42,978 nucleotides of DNA from Stenomitos rutilans HA7619-LM2 (GCA_019358945.1 JAHHIE010000058.1:1-42978); one strand, 5' to 3'. Shown: positions 16,655-25,214, counted from the first letter of the stretch. Notes: generated by a model not told the origin, from the letters alone. Program-made: numbers and translations.

Positions 16655-17293
16655 TTACGGCTGTTTGAGAATCAATTCGATCAAGCCATTCACCACTCGA
16701 TCGCGCGCTATTGGCATCATTTCTTTGCCATAGAGCATTTCTTGAGTCAAGACAAACGAGACCAGGGTGCCAAAAAAGATGTGCGCCATCACTTCAGAGT
16801 CTGCAATGCCCAGTTCTGGGTGGGCGTCAAAGTAACGCGAGAGAAGACTGCGGCCGCGTTGAATCACCGTACTCGTCCACAGCCGCGCCAATTCTGGAAA
16901 GCGCTCTGATTCAGCAATGATGATTCTAGTGAGCGAAAGGTAGTTTTGATCCGCCACTTTAGTCAAATAGGTTTCAGCAAGCTGACGCAAGCGAATAGCG
17001 GGGTCTCCATCAAAATCTTCCAGGCAAAATACACTGCAGAAGCGATCGAGCGTCACCTGCTCCATCAGCGCCTTAAATAAGCCTTCTTTGTCCTGAAAGT
17101 GGCTGTAAATCGTTTGTTTGGCAACACCTGCTTCCGCCGCCACCCGATCCATGCTCGTTCCCGCATAGCCCGATCGCAAAAACACCTGCATGGCACCGAG
17201 CAAAATCTGTTCTCGTTTCTGGTCGGCAGCAGAGAGGCTGTCTTGACCGGATATGGAGATATCTTCAGGCTGAGAGACAGAATGCTTGAGCAT
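16655..17293 (-). CDS. TetR/AcrR family repressor, CecR-like
   Basis: 212 residues. The N-terminal helix-turn-helix is typical: REQILLGAMQVFLRSGYAGT, SMDRVAAEAGVAKQTIYSHF and QDKEGLFKALM. The C-terminal ligand domain is all-helical. The gene is divergent from a ybhGFSR-like exporter operon, the same arrangement in which E. coli CecR controls ybhGFSR, so it probably represses that operon and itself. I chose the ATG at 17293; this puts the 35-bp operator midway in the 132-bp promoter gap. An ATG at 17356 would add 21 basic residues and start inside the operator. Confidence 0.85.
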   Translation of the reverse strand: MLKHSVSQPEDISISGQDSLSAADQKREQILLGAMQVFLRSGYAGTSMDRVAAEAGVAKQTIYSHFQDKEGLFKALMEQVTLDRFCSVFCLEDFDGDPAIRLRQLAETYLTKVADQNYLSLTRIIIAESERFPELARLWTSTVIQRGRSLLSRYFDAHPELGIADSEVMAHIFFGTLVSFVLTQEMLYGKEMMPIARDRVVNGLIELILKQP

Positions 17294-17346
17294 AGTTTTA
17301 ACGGGCCGTGAACCGATGGCAGGAGATATTAATTTTTTCAGCTTTT

Positions 17347-17381
17347 GTTTCATCATACTAGACCGTCCAGTATGATGAAAC
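17347..17381. promoter_or_regulatory. 35-bp palindromic operator between the repressor and exporter genes
   Basis: GTTTCATCATACT (17347-17359) and AGTATGATGAAAC (17369-17381) are perfect 13-bp inverted repeats around the 9-bp centre AGACCGTCC. The site is 53 bp from the repressor start and 44 bp from the exporter start, the position expected for an autoregulating TetR-family operator controlling two divergent promoters. Confidence 0.8.
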
Positions 17382-17425
17382 CATTAATCTTTGCCAGCTT
17401 AACCGTTAGTCATCGAAGGTCTACT

Positions 17426-18643
17426 ATGGCTCAGAGTCTTCCAGGATCAAGCGATCGATCATCAGAGTCTTCAGCACCACCAACCAGGCAAGCGAGCAAG
17501 CGCAAGTCACGGTTGCTCATTCCTCTTGGAGTCTTGGCGATCGCGGGCATCAGCGCCACAATCTGGTACTTCTTAGCACGCCCCTCTAACCACGATTTGC
17601 GTCTCAGTGGTCGCCTTGAGGGGTATGAAACCGATGTGGGTGCCAAAACGGGTGGACGGGTCGATACCATCACTGTGCGAGAAGGCGATCAGGTTAAACA
17701 AGGTCAGTTGCTTGTTCGCATTAGCGACACAGAAGTGCAGGCCCAACTGCGAGGAGCGGTTGCAAAGGTGCAAGCGTCTCGACAACAGGCACAGCAGGCG
17801 AAGTTCCAAATTGCCAATGTTGAAAGTCAGATGCGCGAATCACAGCTCAACATTTTGCAGGCGCAGCAGGATAGTCAGGGGCGTGTGTACCAAGCAGCGT
17901 CCAATGTGGCCTCTCTGGAAGCGCAACTGAAGCAGGCAAAGGCACAGCTAGACCTGGCAAGAGTCACACGCGATCGCTACGCCCAACTTCTGCAAGCAGG
18001 CGCAGTTACCCAAGAACAGTCGGATGAGAAAGAAACCAGCTATCGAAATGCAGCAGCTACAGTTGAATCGGCCCAGAAGCAGATTGATGCAGGCGTGGGT
18101 GGTCTGGCCCTGGCTCGAAGCTATAACATCAACCCCAGCATTCGTGATGCTCAGTTGGGTGCGCTATTACGCCAACGGCAAAGCGCTGAGGCACAACTCA
18201 AAGCCGCCGAAGCTGATATTAAAAATGCCGAAGAGTCGCAGAAGCAAATTCAGGCACAAATCGATTACCTCAACATTATCAGCCCCATTAATGGAGTCGT
18301 GACGGCACGCAGTAGAGAGCCGGGAGCTGTTGTCACCAATGGGCAAACCTTGTTGTCACTGCTTGATTTCAACACGGTTTACCTGCGGGGCTATGTGCCA
18401 GAGGGCGATATTGGCAGAATTCGCGTGGGACAAAAAGCACGCGTGTTCATCGATTCTGATCCCAATCACCCACTGGATGCCAAAGTAGCCTCGATCGATC
18501 CCCAAGCTTCATTCACCCCCGAAAACATTTACTTCCGCAACGATCGCGTGAAGCAAGTCGTGGGCATCAAAATTACGATCGACAATCCCGGCGGCTACGC
18601 AAAACCAGGAATGCCTGCAGATGCCGAAATCGTTTTGGAATAG
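17426..18643 (+). CDS. ybhG: HlyD-like membrane fusion protein of an ABC-2 exporter (YbhG type)
   Basis: 405 residues. One membrane span (about residues 27-47, RLLIPLGVLAIAGISATIWY) anchors the protein. A lipoyl-like half (DVGAKTGGRVDTITVREGDQ) is followed by a long periplasmic coiled-coil hairpin (about 100-260, rich in Q, A, K). The second lipoyl half and barrel follow (SPINGVVTARSREPGAVVTN, AKPGMPADAEIVLE). It would connect the inner-membrane ABC transporter to the cell envelope. The ATG at 17426 has AAGG about 6 bp upstream. An in-frame start at 17345 lies inside the operator and is rejected. First gene of the ybhGFSR-like operon; ybhF follows after 11 bp. Confidence 0.88.
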   Translation: MAQSLPGSSDRSSESSAPPTRQASKRKSRLLIPLGVLAIAGISATIWYFLARPSNHDLRLSGRLEGYETDVGAKTGGRVDTITVREGDQVKQGQLLVRISDTEVQAQLRGAVAKVQASRQQAQQAKFQIANVESQMRESQLNILQAQQDSQGRVYQAASNVASLEAQLKQAKAQLDLARVTRDRYAQLLQAGAVTQEQSDEKETSYRNAAATVESAQKQIDAGVGGLALARSYNINPSIRDAQLGALLRQRQSAEAQLKAAEADIKNAEESQKQIQAQIDYLNIISPINGVVTARSREPGAVVTNGQTLLSLLDFNTVYLRGYVPEGDIGRIRVGQKARVFIDSDPNHPLDAKVASIDPQASFTPENIYFRNDRVKQVVGIKITIDNPGGYAKPGMPADAEIVLE

Positions 18644-18654
18644 GAGCCTTTTCG

Positions 18655-20649
18655 GTGACTAACAACAAGAGTTACCCGTCATCAGTTTTAAACTCTCAGT
18701 CGGATCTAACTCAAAACTCAAAACTTAGAACTCAAAACTCTCCTGCCATCATCCACGTTGAGGCGCTCCATAAACGCTACGGCAGAATCGCCGCCGTTCG
18801 GGGCATCGACTTTGACGTGCAGCCAGGAGAAGTGTTTGGGCTGATTGGGCCCGATGGCGCGGGCAAGACCACCACGTTTCACATTCTGGGTGGTGTGATG
18901 GAAGCCACCACGGGTAACGTCCAAGTTCTGGGGCAAATTCCCCGCAAGGCACGGTTAGGCATTGGCTATCTCACGCAACAATTTTCGCTCTATCTGGATC
19001 TCAGCATTGATGAAAACCTTCGCTACATTGCCGGACTGCGAAGCGTGAGCAATCGCGACTTTGCCGAACGACGCGAGAAATATTTGCGCCTGATGAATCT
19101 GGAGCGGTTTGGCGATCGACTGGCAGGGCAACTCTCTGGCGGCATGAAGCAAAAACTAGCGCTCTGTTGTGCCCTGATCTACAAACCAGAAGTATTGCTG
19201 CTGGATGAACCCACCACAGGCGTTGATCCCGTTTCACGACGCGAGTTTTGGGATGTGTTGGCAGCGCTTGCCAGTGAAGGGGTGACGATCGTGGTCGCAA
19301 CGCCCTACCTGGATGAAGCAGAACGCTGTAACCGCGTCGCACTCATGTACGAAGGACAAATTCAGCAAATCGGTACCCCTGCGGAGCTAAAAGATAGCTT
19401 AGGGCTCCATCGTCTGGAAGTGCGCACCAGTCAGCTTCAGGCGGTAGAACAGGCACTTGAGGCCCAAGTGTCCGACTCTGGTGCCTCAACACCAATTCAT
19501 GACGTGCAAACCTTTGGCGATCGCCTGGATGTGCTCGTCAGCGATACGCAAACGGGTGAAGCACAGGTGCGACAGGTTTTAAGCCAGAAACGTTTCCCCC
19601 TCGATAGTCTAGAGCAGACCCAACCAACCCTGGAAAACGTCTTTGTAGCTCGGTTACGCCAACAGGGATTGGAACCGCCCTTTATCTCGTTTCCTCGAAC
19701 AATGCGGCACGATCGCCATTCTACCGATGCAGCCATTTACGCCCGTAACCTTAACCGGATGTTTGGTACCTTCCAGGCTGTTAAGAACGTCAATGTGGAA
19801 GTGCGCTATGGCGAGATTTTTGGGCTATTGGGTGCCAACGGAGCCGGAAAAACAACCACTATTAAAATGCTGTGTGGATTACTGGAAGCCAGTTCGGGCG
19901 ATATTTCTCTCGGTGGCGAAACGGGCAACCTGCGGAGTGGCGAGTTACGTCGACGCATCGGTTACATGAGCCAGAAATTCACGCTGTACGACGATTTGAC
20001 GATCGTGCAAAATCTAGAATTTTACGCTGGGGTTTACAGCATTCCGCAACGCCTCCGACGCGAAAAAATTGCGTGGGTCATCAACATCTGCGGGTTAGAA
20101 GGGCAAGAAAACCTCATCACTGGACAACTTCCCGGTGGCTGGAAGCAGCGCGTAGCCTTTGGGGCCTCCGTCATGCACGAACCCGAAATTCTTTTTCTCG
20201 ATGAACCCACTTCTGGGGTTGATCCGTTAGCACGACGGCAGTTTTGGCGCTTAATCAATGACTTTGCCCGTCAAGGAACCGCCATTTTGGTTACAACCCA
20301 CTATCTCGAAGAAGCTGAACAGTGCAACCGCATGAGCTTTTTGGTCGCAGGCGAAACCGTCATTGAAGGCTCTCCCAGTCAAATCAAAGCCGCTCAACCC
20401 GGTAAACTCATCGAGATCACGCCCGACCAAAATCAAGCCGCATCTGACTTACTCAAACAAACGCTCGAACCCTGGCGCGTCTCCATCTTTGCCGATCGCC
20501 TCCACGTCGTTGTCGATAATCCCGATACCGAAATTCCCCAACTGCGCGATCAACTTCAAGCAGCTAACATCACCGTTCATTCCCTCCGCCCCATTCCATA
20601 CTCCCTGGAAGATGCATTTATCGGCACAGTACAGCGAAGCCAAAAATAG
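18655..20649 (+). CDS. ybhF: Fused double ATP-binding subunit of the exporter (YbhF type)
   Basis: 664 residues with two ABC ATPase domains in one chain. Domain 1 (about 30-300) has GLIGPDGAGKTT, signature LSGGMKQKLAL, Walker B VLLLDEPTTGVD, and TPYLDEAE where the switch histidine is replaced by proline. Domain 2 (about 355-650) has GLLGANGAGKTT, signature LPGGWKQRVAF, Walker B ILFLDEPTSGVD, and a normal THYLEEAE. The GTG start is preceded by AGGAG. The first residues (about 10-29) are encoded by the AACTCAA repeat that recurs elsewhere in the window, so the N-terminus is partly repeat-derived. Longer than E. coli YbhF (578 residues). It energises YbhS/YbhR. Confidence 0.9.
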   Translation: MTNNKSYPSSVLNSQSDLTQNSKLRTQNSPAIIHVEALHKRYGRIAAVRGIDFDVQPGEVFGLIGPDGAGKTTTFHILGGVMEATTGNVQVLGQIPRKARLGIGYLTQQFSLYLDLSIDENLRYIAGLRSVSNRDFAERREKYLRLMNLERFGDRLAGQLSGGMKQKLALCCALIYKPEVLLLDEPTTGVDPVSRREFWDVLAALASEGVTIVVATPYLDEAERCNRVALMYEGQIQQIGTPAELKDSLGLHRLEVRTSQLQAVEQALEAQVSDSGASTPIHDVQTFGDRLDVLVSDTQTGEAQVRQVLSQKRFPLDSLEQTQPTLENVFVARLRQQGLEPPFISFPRTMRHDRHSTDAAIYARNLNRMFGTFQAVKNVNVEVRYGEIFGLLGANGAGKTTTIKMLCGLLEASSGDISLGGETGNLRSGELRRRIGYMSQKFTLYDDLTIVQNLEFYAGVYSIPQRLRREKIAWVINICGLEGQENLITGQLPGGWKQRVAFGASVMHEPEILFLDEPTSGVDPLARRQFWRLINDFARQGTAILVTTHYLEEAEQCNRMSFLVAGETVIEGSPSQIKAAQPGKLIEITPDQNQAASDLLKQTLEPWRVSIFADRLHVVVDNPDTEIPQLRDQLQAANITVHSLRPIPYSLEDAFIGTVQRSQK

Positions 20650-21117
20650 TTTTGAGTTTTGAGTTAAAGAAATTTACGAAGAAAAAGGTTTTGGGTTAGA
20701 GAGTTTTGCGAGTTGTTTTGACGATAGAGGTTAGCAAACGAATCAGTTCTTCAACACGGCTTAGTTCAGAGTTTAAGTCAACCTCAACCAACTGAGATGC
20801 TTGTAAGAGCCGTAGCCAGTAGCGAGTTTCTCTAGCTTCTTTAGCAGCAATACACATTTTCGCCCAAAGAACCTTGCGACTTTGACCAGCACTCGCCTCT
20901 TCAACATTGGCTCCAATGCTAGTGCCACTTCTTAATAATTGATTCGATAAGACAAACTCCCGCTGACCTTGAAGTCTCTTATATAGCTGAATAACCTCCA
21001 ACGAAAACTCAAAGCTCTTTTTCTGAATGATACTTTCCGCCATCGCCCTAGACCAAAATCTCGTTCTTCCTATTCTTCCCAACTCAAACTTAAAACTCTT
21101 AACTCAAAACTCAAAAC
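20649..21117. mobile_element. 469-bp cassette with 19-bp perfect inverted ends carrying a four-helix-bundle gene
   Basis: GTTTTGAGTTTTGAGTTAA at 20649-20667 and its exact reverse complement TTAACTCAAAACTCAAAAC at 21099-21117 bracket one gene, which runs against the exporter operon. The left end starts within the stop codon of ybhF. The same ACTCAAAACTCAAAAC sequence also occurs within the 5' end of ybhF (18707-18724). No transposase is present. It may be a repeat-mediated insertion; true mobility is not shown. Confidence 0.5.
20696..21043 (-). CDS. Four-helix-bundle protein, 23S rRNA intervening-sequence type
   Basis: 115 residues, entirely helical. The pattern FSLEVIQLYKRLQGQREFVL, SNQLLRSGTSIGANVEEASA and AAKEARETRYWLRLL is that of the four-helix-bundle (S23/IVP) family, first seen encoded within intervening sequences of bacterial 23S rRNA genes and also dispersed singly in cyanobacteria. 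The biochemical role is not known. It lies on the opposite strand within the ybhGFSR-like operon, separating ybhF from ybhS, inside a cassette bounded by perfect inverted repeats. The ATG at 21043 gives the usual length. Confidence 0.85.
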   Translation of the reverse strand: MAESIIQKKSFEFSLEVIQLYKRLQGQREFVLSNQLLRSGTSIGANVEEASAGQSRKVLWAKMCIAAKEARETRYWLRLLQASQLVEVDLNSELSRVEELIRLLTSIVKTTRKTL

Positions 21118-21152
21118 TCTCCCGCCCACCTATCCCTTTGAGATTCCTCCAG

Positions 21153-22256
21153 ATGAAGCGTATTCTCGCTCAGTGTGTGAAAGAATTGGCGCAATTTCGA
21201 CGCGATCGTTTGACGTTGGCATTAGCATTTTTACTGCCCGTCATGACGCTTTTAATTTTTGGGTTTGCGATTCGGTTGGAATCAAAAAATATTCCGTTAG
21301 TGGTGCAAGACTTTGACCATAGCAATCTGAGCCAGACGTATGTTGAACGACTGTTTGCGACCAACCAATTTGAGCCAGTACGTTGGTCTGGTTATGACCC
21401 CACGCATGATGCGATCGATAAAGGCATTGCCAAAGCGGCGGTCATTATTCCACCCGATTTTAGCCGCCGTATTAAAGACGATAAGCAAAGCGTCGTACAG
21501 GTTCTAGTGGATGGTACTGATGCCAACAATGCTCGTGTGATTAAAAACAGCATTCAGGCAACCACAAACTTTTTTCTGTCAAATGATGTGTCACCCAGTA
21601 CTCAAAAAGTTCAAGCTCATACTCGCTTATGGTTTAACCCTGGGCGCAAAGAATCGCTTTACATTGTGCCAGGAGTGTACGCGGTTGTATTGTGGATTTT
21701 TCCATCTTTATTAGCCGCGATCGCGATGGTGCGTGAGAAAGAAAAAGGCACAATTTTGCAAGTTTATGCCTCCAGCTTAACGGCTTCAGAATTATTGTTG
21801 GGCAAGGCACTAGCTTATCTGGTTGTGGGCCTCTCTGAGGCGTTAGGCGTGATGCTTTTAGGATCAATTATCTTCCAATTTGGCTTTGCAGGTGATCCAA
21901 CCCCATTATTGATTGGTACGCCTATTTATCTCAGTGCAGCCATCATGTTTGGTCTACTGCTTGGAGTACGCGCTGGAAATCAAAATGCAGCCGTTCAAGG
22001 TGTTTCTCTGGTTGGTTTCTTAACAGCGTTTTTGCTTTCTGGTTTCATTTATCCTTTGAGCAATATTCCGTTTCCACTCTCTTTGTTGCCCAATATTGTC
22101 CCGGCTCGCTACTTCATTGTCGTGACTCGTGATGCATTTGTACGCGGCATTGGTTGGACAAGTGTTTGGTTTGACATTTTCATGATGCTGGCGATCGGGC
22201 TGTTGCTATTCAACGTGGCTCGTCGCCTTCTCAGCCGTATGCAGTTACCAGATTAG
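21153..22256 (+). CDS. ybhS: ABC-2 type permease, first subunit (YbhS type)
   Basis: 367 residues. The fold has one N-terminal membrane span (residues 22-42, LALAFLLPVMTLLIFGFAIR), a large extracytoplasmic loop, then about five spans in the C-terminal half, as in ABC-2 permeases. IRLESKNIPLVVQDFDHSNL and VREKEKGTILQVYASSL are family segments. The ATG at 21153 follows CTCC rather than a classical ribosome binding site; an earlier start at 21027 would read through the inverted repeat, so it is rejected. It pairs with the next gene (9 bp later) to form a heterodimeric exporter. Confidence 0.88.
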   Translation: MKRILAQCVKELAQFRRDRLTLALAFLLPVMTLLIFGFAIRLESKNIPLVVQDFDHSNLSQTYVERLFATNQFEPVRWSGYDPTHDAIDKGIAKAAVIIPPDFSRRIKDDKQSVVQVLVDGTDANNARVIKNSIQATTNFFLSNDVSPSTQKVQAHTRLWFNPGRKESLYIVPGVYAVVLWIFPSLLAAIAMVREKEKGTILQVYASSLTASELLLGKALAYLVVGLSEALGVMLLGSIIFQFGFAGDPTPLLIGTPIYLSAAIMFGLLLGVRAGNQNAAVQGVSLVGFLTAFLLSGFIYPLSNIPFPLSLLPNIVPARYFIVVTRDAFVRGIGWTSVWFDIFMMLAIGLLLFNVARRLLSRMQLPD

Positions 22257-22264
22257 ATAACACC

Positions 22265-23401
22265 ATGAAATCTCTCTCTGCATTTTTTAGAACCTTATTT
22301 GATAGTCGCTTCGTAGCCTTGGTGCGGAAGGAAGTGAACCAAATTCTGCGCGATCGACAATTGTTGGTGTTGCTCATTATTCCGCCGACAGTTCAATTGT
22401 TGTTATACGGCTTTGCGTTGAATCCAGATGTGCATTACTTGAAGTTGGGCGTAGTCGATTATGCCAATGTCTCAGCCAGTCGAGAGTTAGTGTCTGCGTT
22501 GACCGAAAATCATATTTTTGTTGTGAAGTCATATCCGCCAACAGAGGAGGAACTGAGCCGTCAGGTTGAAGTAGGAGAATTAACGGCTGGTATTGTGATT
22601 CCCCCAGACTTTAGACGCAATATTAGTCAAGGTAAAACAGCCGAAATTCAAGCCTTTATTGATGGAGTTGATGCTAACACTGCCGGAATTGCGAATGGCT
22701 ATATCACTCAAATGTTGCGGCAGTATAATTTCACTTTGGCTGGCGTTACGTCCAATCCAATTGTTAAGTCAGAAGTGATCTTTCTATACAATCCAGGGTT
22801 GTCAAGTAGCTGGTTTTTTGTACCAGGCGTCATGGGCTTTGTGCTCACGCTGATTGGCAGTTTAGTGTCAGCGGTAACAGTGGTGCGCGAGAAAGATACC
22901 GGAACTCTAGAGCAGTTATTGATGACACCCGCTGAAGCCTGGGAAATTTTGCTGGCAAAAGTTGTGCCCTTATTTGTACTACTGATGGGTGACGTTTTTC
23001 TAGCACTGAGTTTAGGACGCATTGTGTTTAGCCTTCCGTTTCGCGGCAGTTTGCTGCTGTTTATTGCCATGTCGGGACTGTATCTTTTTGTGGGAATTGG
23101 GGTTGGCATTATGTTGGCAACCATTTCTAAATCGCAGCAGCAGGTTGTCCTCACTGCCTTTTTTATCAACTTACCAATGGTGCAAACGTCGGGCGCGATC
23201 GCCCCGATTGAAACGATGCCCACATTCTTCAAGGTCGTTTCATTGCTCAACCCCTTGCGCCATTACATTGCGATCGTGCGAGGCATTTTGCTGAAAGGGG
23301 TCGGCCTAGAAGCCTTGTGGATGCATGCGTTAGCGTTAGCGTTAATTGCGATCGTTCTGCTAACTATCAGTGTCAACAAATTCCGTAGCCAACTCAGCTA
23401 G
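22265..23401 (+). CDS. ybhR: ABC-2 type permease, second subunit (YbhR type)
   Basis: 378 residues with the same topology as the preceding permease: a first span (LLVLLIIPPTVQLLLYGFAL), a large loop (ALNPDVHYLKLGVVDYANVS), and five spans in the second half. The conserved cytoplasmic VREKDTGTLEQLLMTP motif contacts the ATPase. Sequence similarity to the upstream gene is clear (GIVIPPDFRR, FIDGVDANTA), so the pair arose by duplication. Start ATG at 22265, 8 bp after the upstream stop. The substrate is not predictable; in E. coli the homologous system is linked to cation and drug export. Confidence 0.88.
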   Translation: MKSLSAFFRTLFDSRFVALVRKEVNQILRDRQLLVLLIIPPTVQLLLYGFALNPDVHYLKLGVVDYANVSASRELVSALTENHIFVVKSYPPTEEELSRQVEVGELTAGIVIPPDFRRNISQGKTAEIQAFIDGVDANTAGIANGYITQMLRQYNFTLAGVTSNPIVKSEVIFLYNPGLSSSWFFVPGVMGFVLTLIGSLVSAVTVVREKDTGTLEQLLMTPAEAWEILLAKVVPLFVLLMGDVFLALSLGRIVFSLPFRGSLLLFIAMSGLYLFVGIGVGIMLATISKSQQQVVLTAFFINLPMVQTSGAIAPIETMPTFFKVVSLLNPLRHYIAIVRGILLKGVGLEALWMHALALALIAIVLLTISVNKFRSQLS

Positions 23402-23483
23402 CCGCATGAGGGGCATGGGTCGCGCTTCATTCTAAGCAGATTTGCTAAGCTGGAAAAGCCGCACGGAAGGAGCGATCGCCATA

Positions 23484-23843
23484 ATGCAGTTTATCCCAAA
23501 ACTATTGCCCTACCTGACCCTTGCAGTGCCGCTGGCGATCGCGGTTCACATCACAGCCGCTACCGCCCAACCAGTTCTCGCACAGCCAGCATCAGGCTGT
23601 CTTTCTGGCACTTCAAATGGACTCTATGAGGGCGATCGACCCCTCACCCGCTACGAATTTGCCGCAGGAATGAATGCGTGTCTGGATCAGGTGAATCAGC
23701 AATTAGAGTTTAACAAAGCCAATTTTGCGACTCGCACTGATTTTGATACGTTGATTCAACGGCAGCGAGAGTTAAATGAGCAATTGAAAGAGTTGAGCGA
23801 TCGGGTTGGCATCATCTCAGGCGATGAAACTCTAGTCAAATAA
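23484..23843 (+). CDS. Short secreted SLH/coiled-coil protein, porin N-terminus-like
   Basis: 119 residues. A signal peptide (residues 1-33, LLPYLTLAVPLAIAVHITAA) ends near AQPVLA. It is followed by one SLH-like motif (RPLTRYEFAAGMNACLDQVN) and a short helix (LIQRQRELNEQLKELSDRVG). This is the N-terminal layout of cyanobacterial SLH-carrying outer-membrane porins (SomA/OprB type), but the beta-barrel is missing. It may be a free-standing peptidoglycan/SLH-anchored protein or a truncated porin. AAGGAG lies 11 bp before the ATG at 23484. Confidence 0.72.
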   Translation: MQFIPKLLPYLTLAVPLAIAVHITAATAQPVLAQPASGCLSGTSNGLYEGDRPLTRYEFAAGMNACLDQVNQQLEFNKANFATRTDFDTLIQRQRELNEQLKELSDRVGIISGDETLVK

Positions 23844-23901
23844 GAATTTTTGATCAACAAAAGCTGGTATCGGCTTAGCTGAGATAACACAGACTTCGTT
23901 A

Positions 23902-24711
23902 TCAAATTGCCGAGTTGCGGCTCTCAACACTTGCTAGATCTGGATGCGCTTGAAGCACCAAATCTCTAACAAATTCGCTGTAATCATTTTTCATAGGAAG
24001 CTCCATGTCAACCTTGATGCGTCTTCTTACAGCGAAAACGTCCTCTCCCGTTGATGGATTGGTGGCTTTTTTCTGATACGATTCCCAGTACAAACCGACA
24101 CCACGCTTTTGCCAGTTAGGTAAATTATTGAAATTGATTCCAGCTTGTTGATAAAGCAATTCATTTTTATCACCTACAGAAAGCCTGTCTAGTTTTTCAG
24201 TTGCCGTTTCAGCGGTTGCGCCATCTTTTCGTAGTGTCCAGTAACAATGAGCATTTAAGGCATTGCGATGAGCATCTTCCTGCCGCCAACGGAAGTAATC
24301 AACCACCAAGTTAAGTGTAGGAAGCTGAGAAATTAGGCAGTCGAATGCTGCAATACTACCAAGTGATAGAGAAAGTTTTGCACTTGCCTCACCTGCAAAA
24401 ATCGAATTAAGCTTCCGCAATTTTCGACCAAAACTTTCTTCATCTTTGTGTAACAAGAGTGATATTTCATCGCTCTGTGTGTAGCCGTAAATTATACGAA
24501 AGCCACAGTTCATGAGATGTTCTACCGCCATCGCCATACAGTCTCGGAATTTGGGATCGAAGGGTGCTTCAAACTTATGCGTTTCTTTTGTCAGATGTGT
24601 AAAGTTACGTCCATCAATCCGCGCTACCATAAAAAGCTCTGGCAGGACGCAGAAATCATGGGCTGTCTCAAAAGTTCTCAGTTTTGTATCCAACTCTTCA
24701 AATTTAATCAA
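23902..24711 (-). CDS. Thg1-like 3'-5' RNA polymerase (tRNA-His guanylyltransferase family)
   Basis: 269 residues. Thg1 family enzymes add nucleotides to RNA 5' ends in the reverse (3'-5') direction; bacterial members repair truncated tRNA 5' ends. Hallmarks are VARIDGRNFTHLTKE (metal-binding aspartate), GYTQSDEISLLLHKDEESFG (second catalytic aspartate/glutamate), IFAGEASAKLS and the later RRIKVDMELP. The length fits. It overlaps the upstream kinase gene by 8 bp, so the two are translationally coupled. AT-richer than its neighbours and lacking GCGATCGC sites, the pair may have been acquired. Its substrate here is inferred. Confidence 0.87.
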   Translation of the reverse strand: MIKFEELDTKLRTFETAHDFCVLPELFMVARIDGRNFTHLTKETHKFEAPFDPKFRDCMAMAVEHLMNCGFRIIYGYTQSDEISLLLHKDEESFGRKLRKLNSIFAGEASAKLSLSLGSIAAFDCLISQLPTLNLVVDYFRWRQEDAHRNALNAHCYWTLRKDGATAETATEKLDRLSVGDKNELLYQQAGINFNNLPNWQKRGVGLYWESYQKKATNPSTGEDVFAVRRRIKVDMELPMKNDYSEFVRDLVLQAHPDLASVESRNSAI

Positions 24712-25147
24712 CCCACTCCTTCACTGTGAATGTACCTTCAGGTAGTAATTGAACATAGTAAAGCTCGTTAAAACCTTCTATATATTTTGGGAGTATCAAA
24801 CGTGCATGTGTCCCTCTAATTCCTTTTTCTGGAACTTGATATTCTAGAGTTCGACTTTGATTGCGTTGAATTGAATCGGCTATTTTCGATTCAAAATAGT
24901 AGCCAACAACATAAAAGCCTTGCCTCTTCGCTGGCTCAATATAACGTTTACGCTCTTCGAGTGTTGGGTTTGTATTATCAATAACAAATGGCTGATCAAT
25001 CTCAAGACAAGTCTCCAAAAGACGTTTTTCTCGATGTCTAGTTTTGAGCATGTCCAGGTTAATGCGAATGTGTGTTTGAAAAAAACGTTGACTGTAGAAC
25101 GTTGATTTACCACTTGCTTGAATACCCACAAAAATGATTGCTTGCAC
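24704..25147 (-). CDS. P-loop polynucleotide-kinase-like ATPase
   Basis: 147 residues. GIQASGKSTFYSQRF is a Walker A motif and FVIDNTNPTLEERKRYIEPA contains the DNTN stretch characteristic of the kinase domain of T4 Pnkp-like and AAA_33 proteins. The C-terminus forms a short lid (SRTLEYQVPEKGIRGTHARL). It would phosphorylate a nucleic-acid 5'-OH end or a similar small substrate. It directly precedes, and overlaps, the Thg1-like gene, so kinase and 5'-end extension could act in sequence on damaged RNA. The name is uncertain because small P-loop kinases have varied substrates. Confidence 0.8.
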   Translation of the reverse strand: MQAIIFVGIQASGKSTFYSQRFFQTHIRINLDMLKTRHREKRLLETCLEIDQPFVIDNTNPTLEERKRYIEPAKRQGFYVVGYYFESKIADSIQRNQSRTLEYQVPEKGIRGTHARLILPKYIEGFNELYYVQLLPEGTFTVKEWVD

Positions 25148-25214
25148 TGCTGCTCCAATGACAACTCAAAGCTTGTGTTCGTTTCATTTTTTGCTCAACA
25201 ACCCTGTGCTACTG

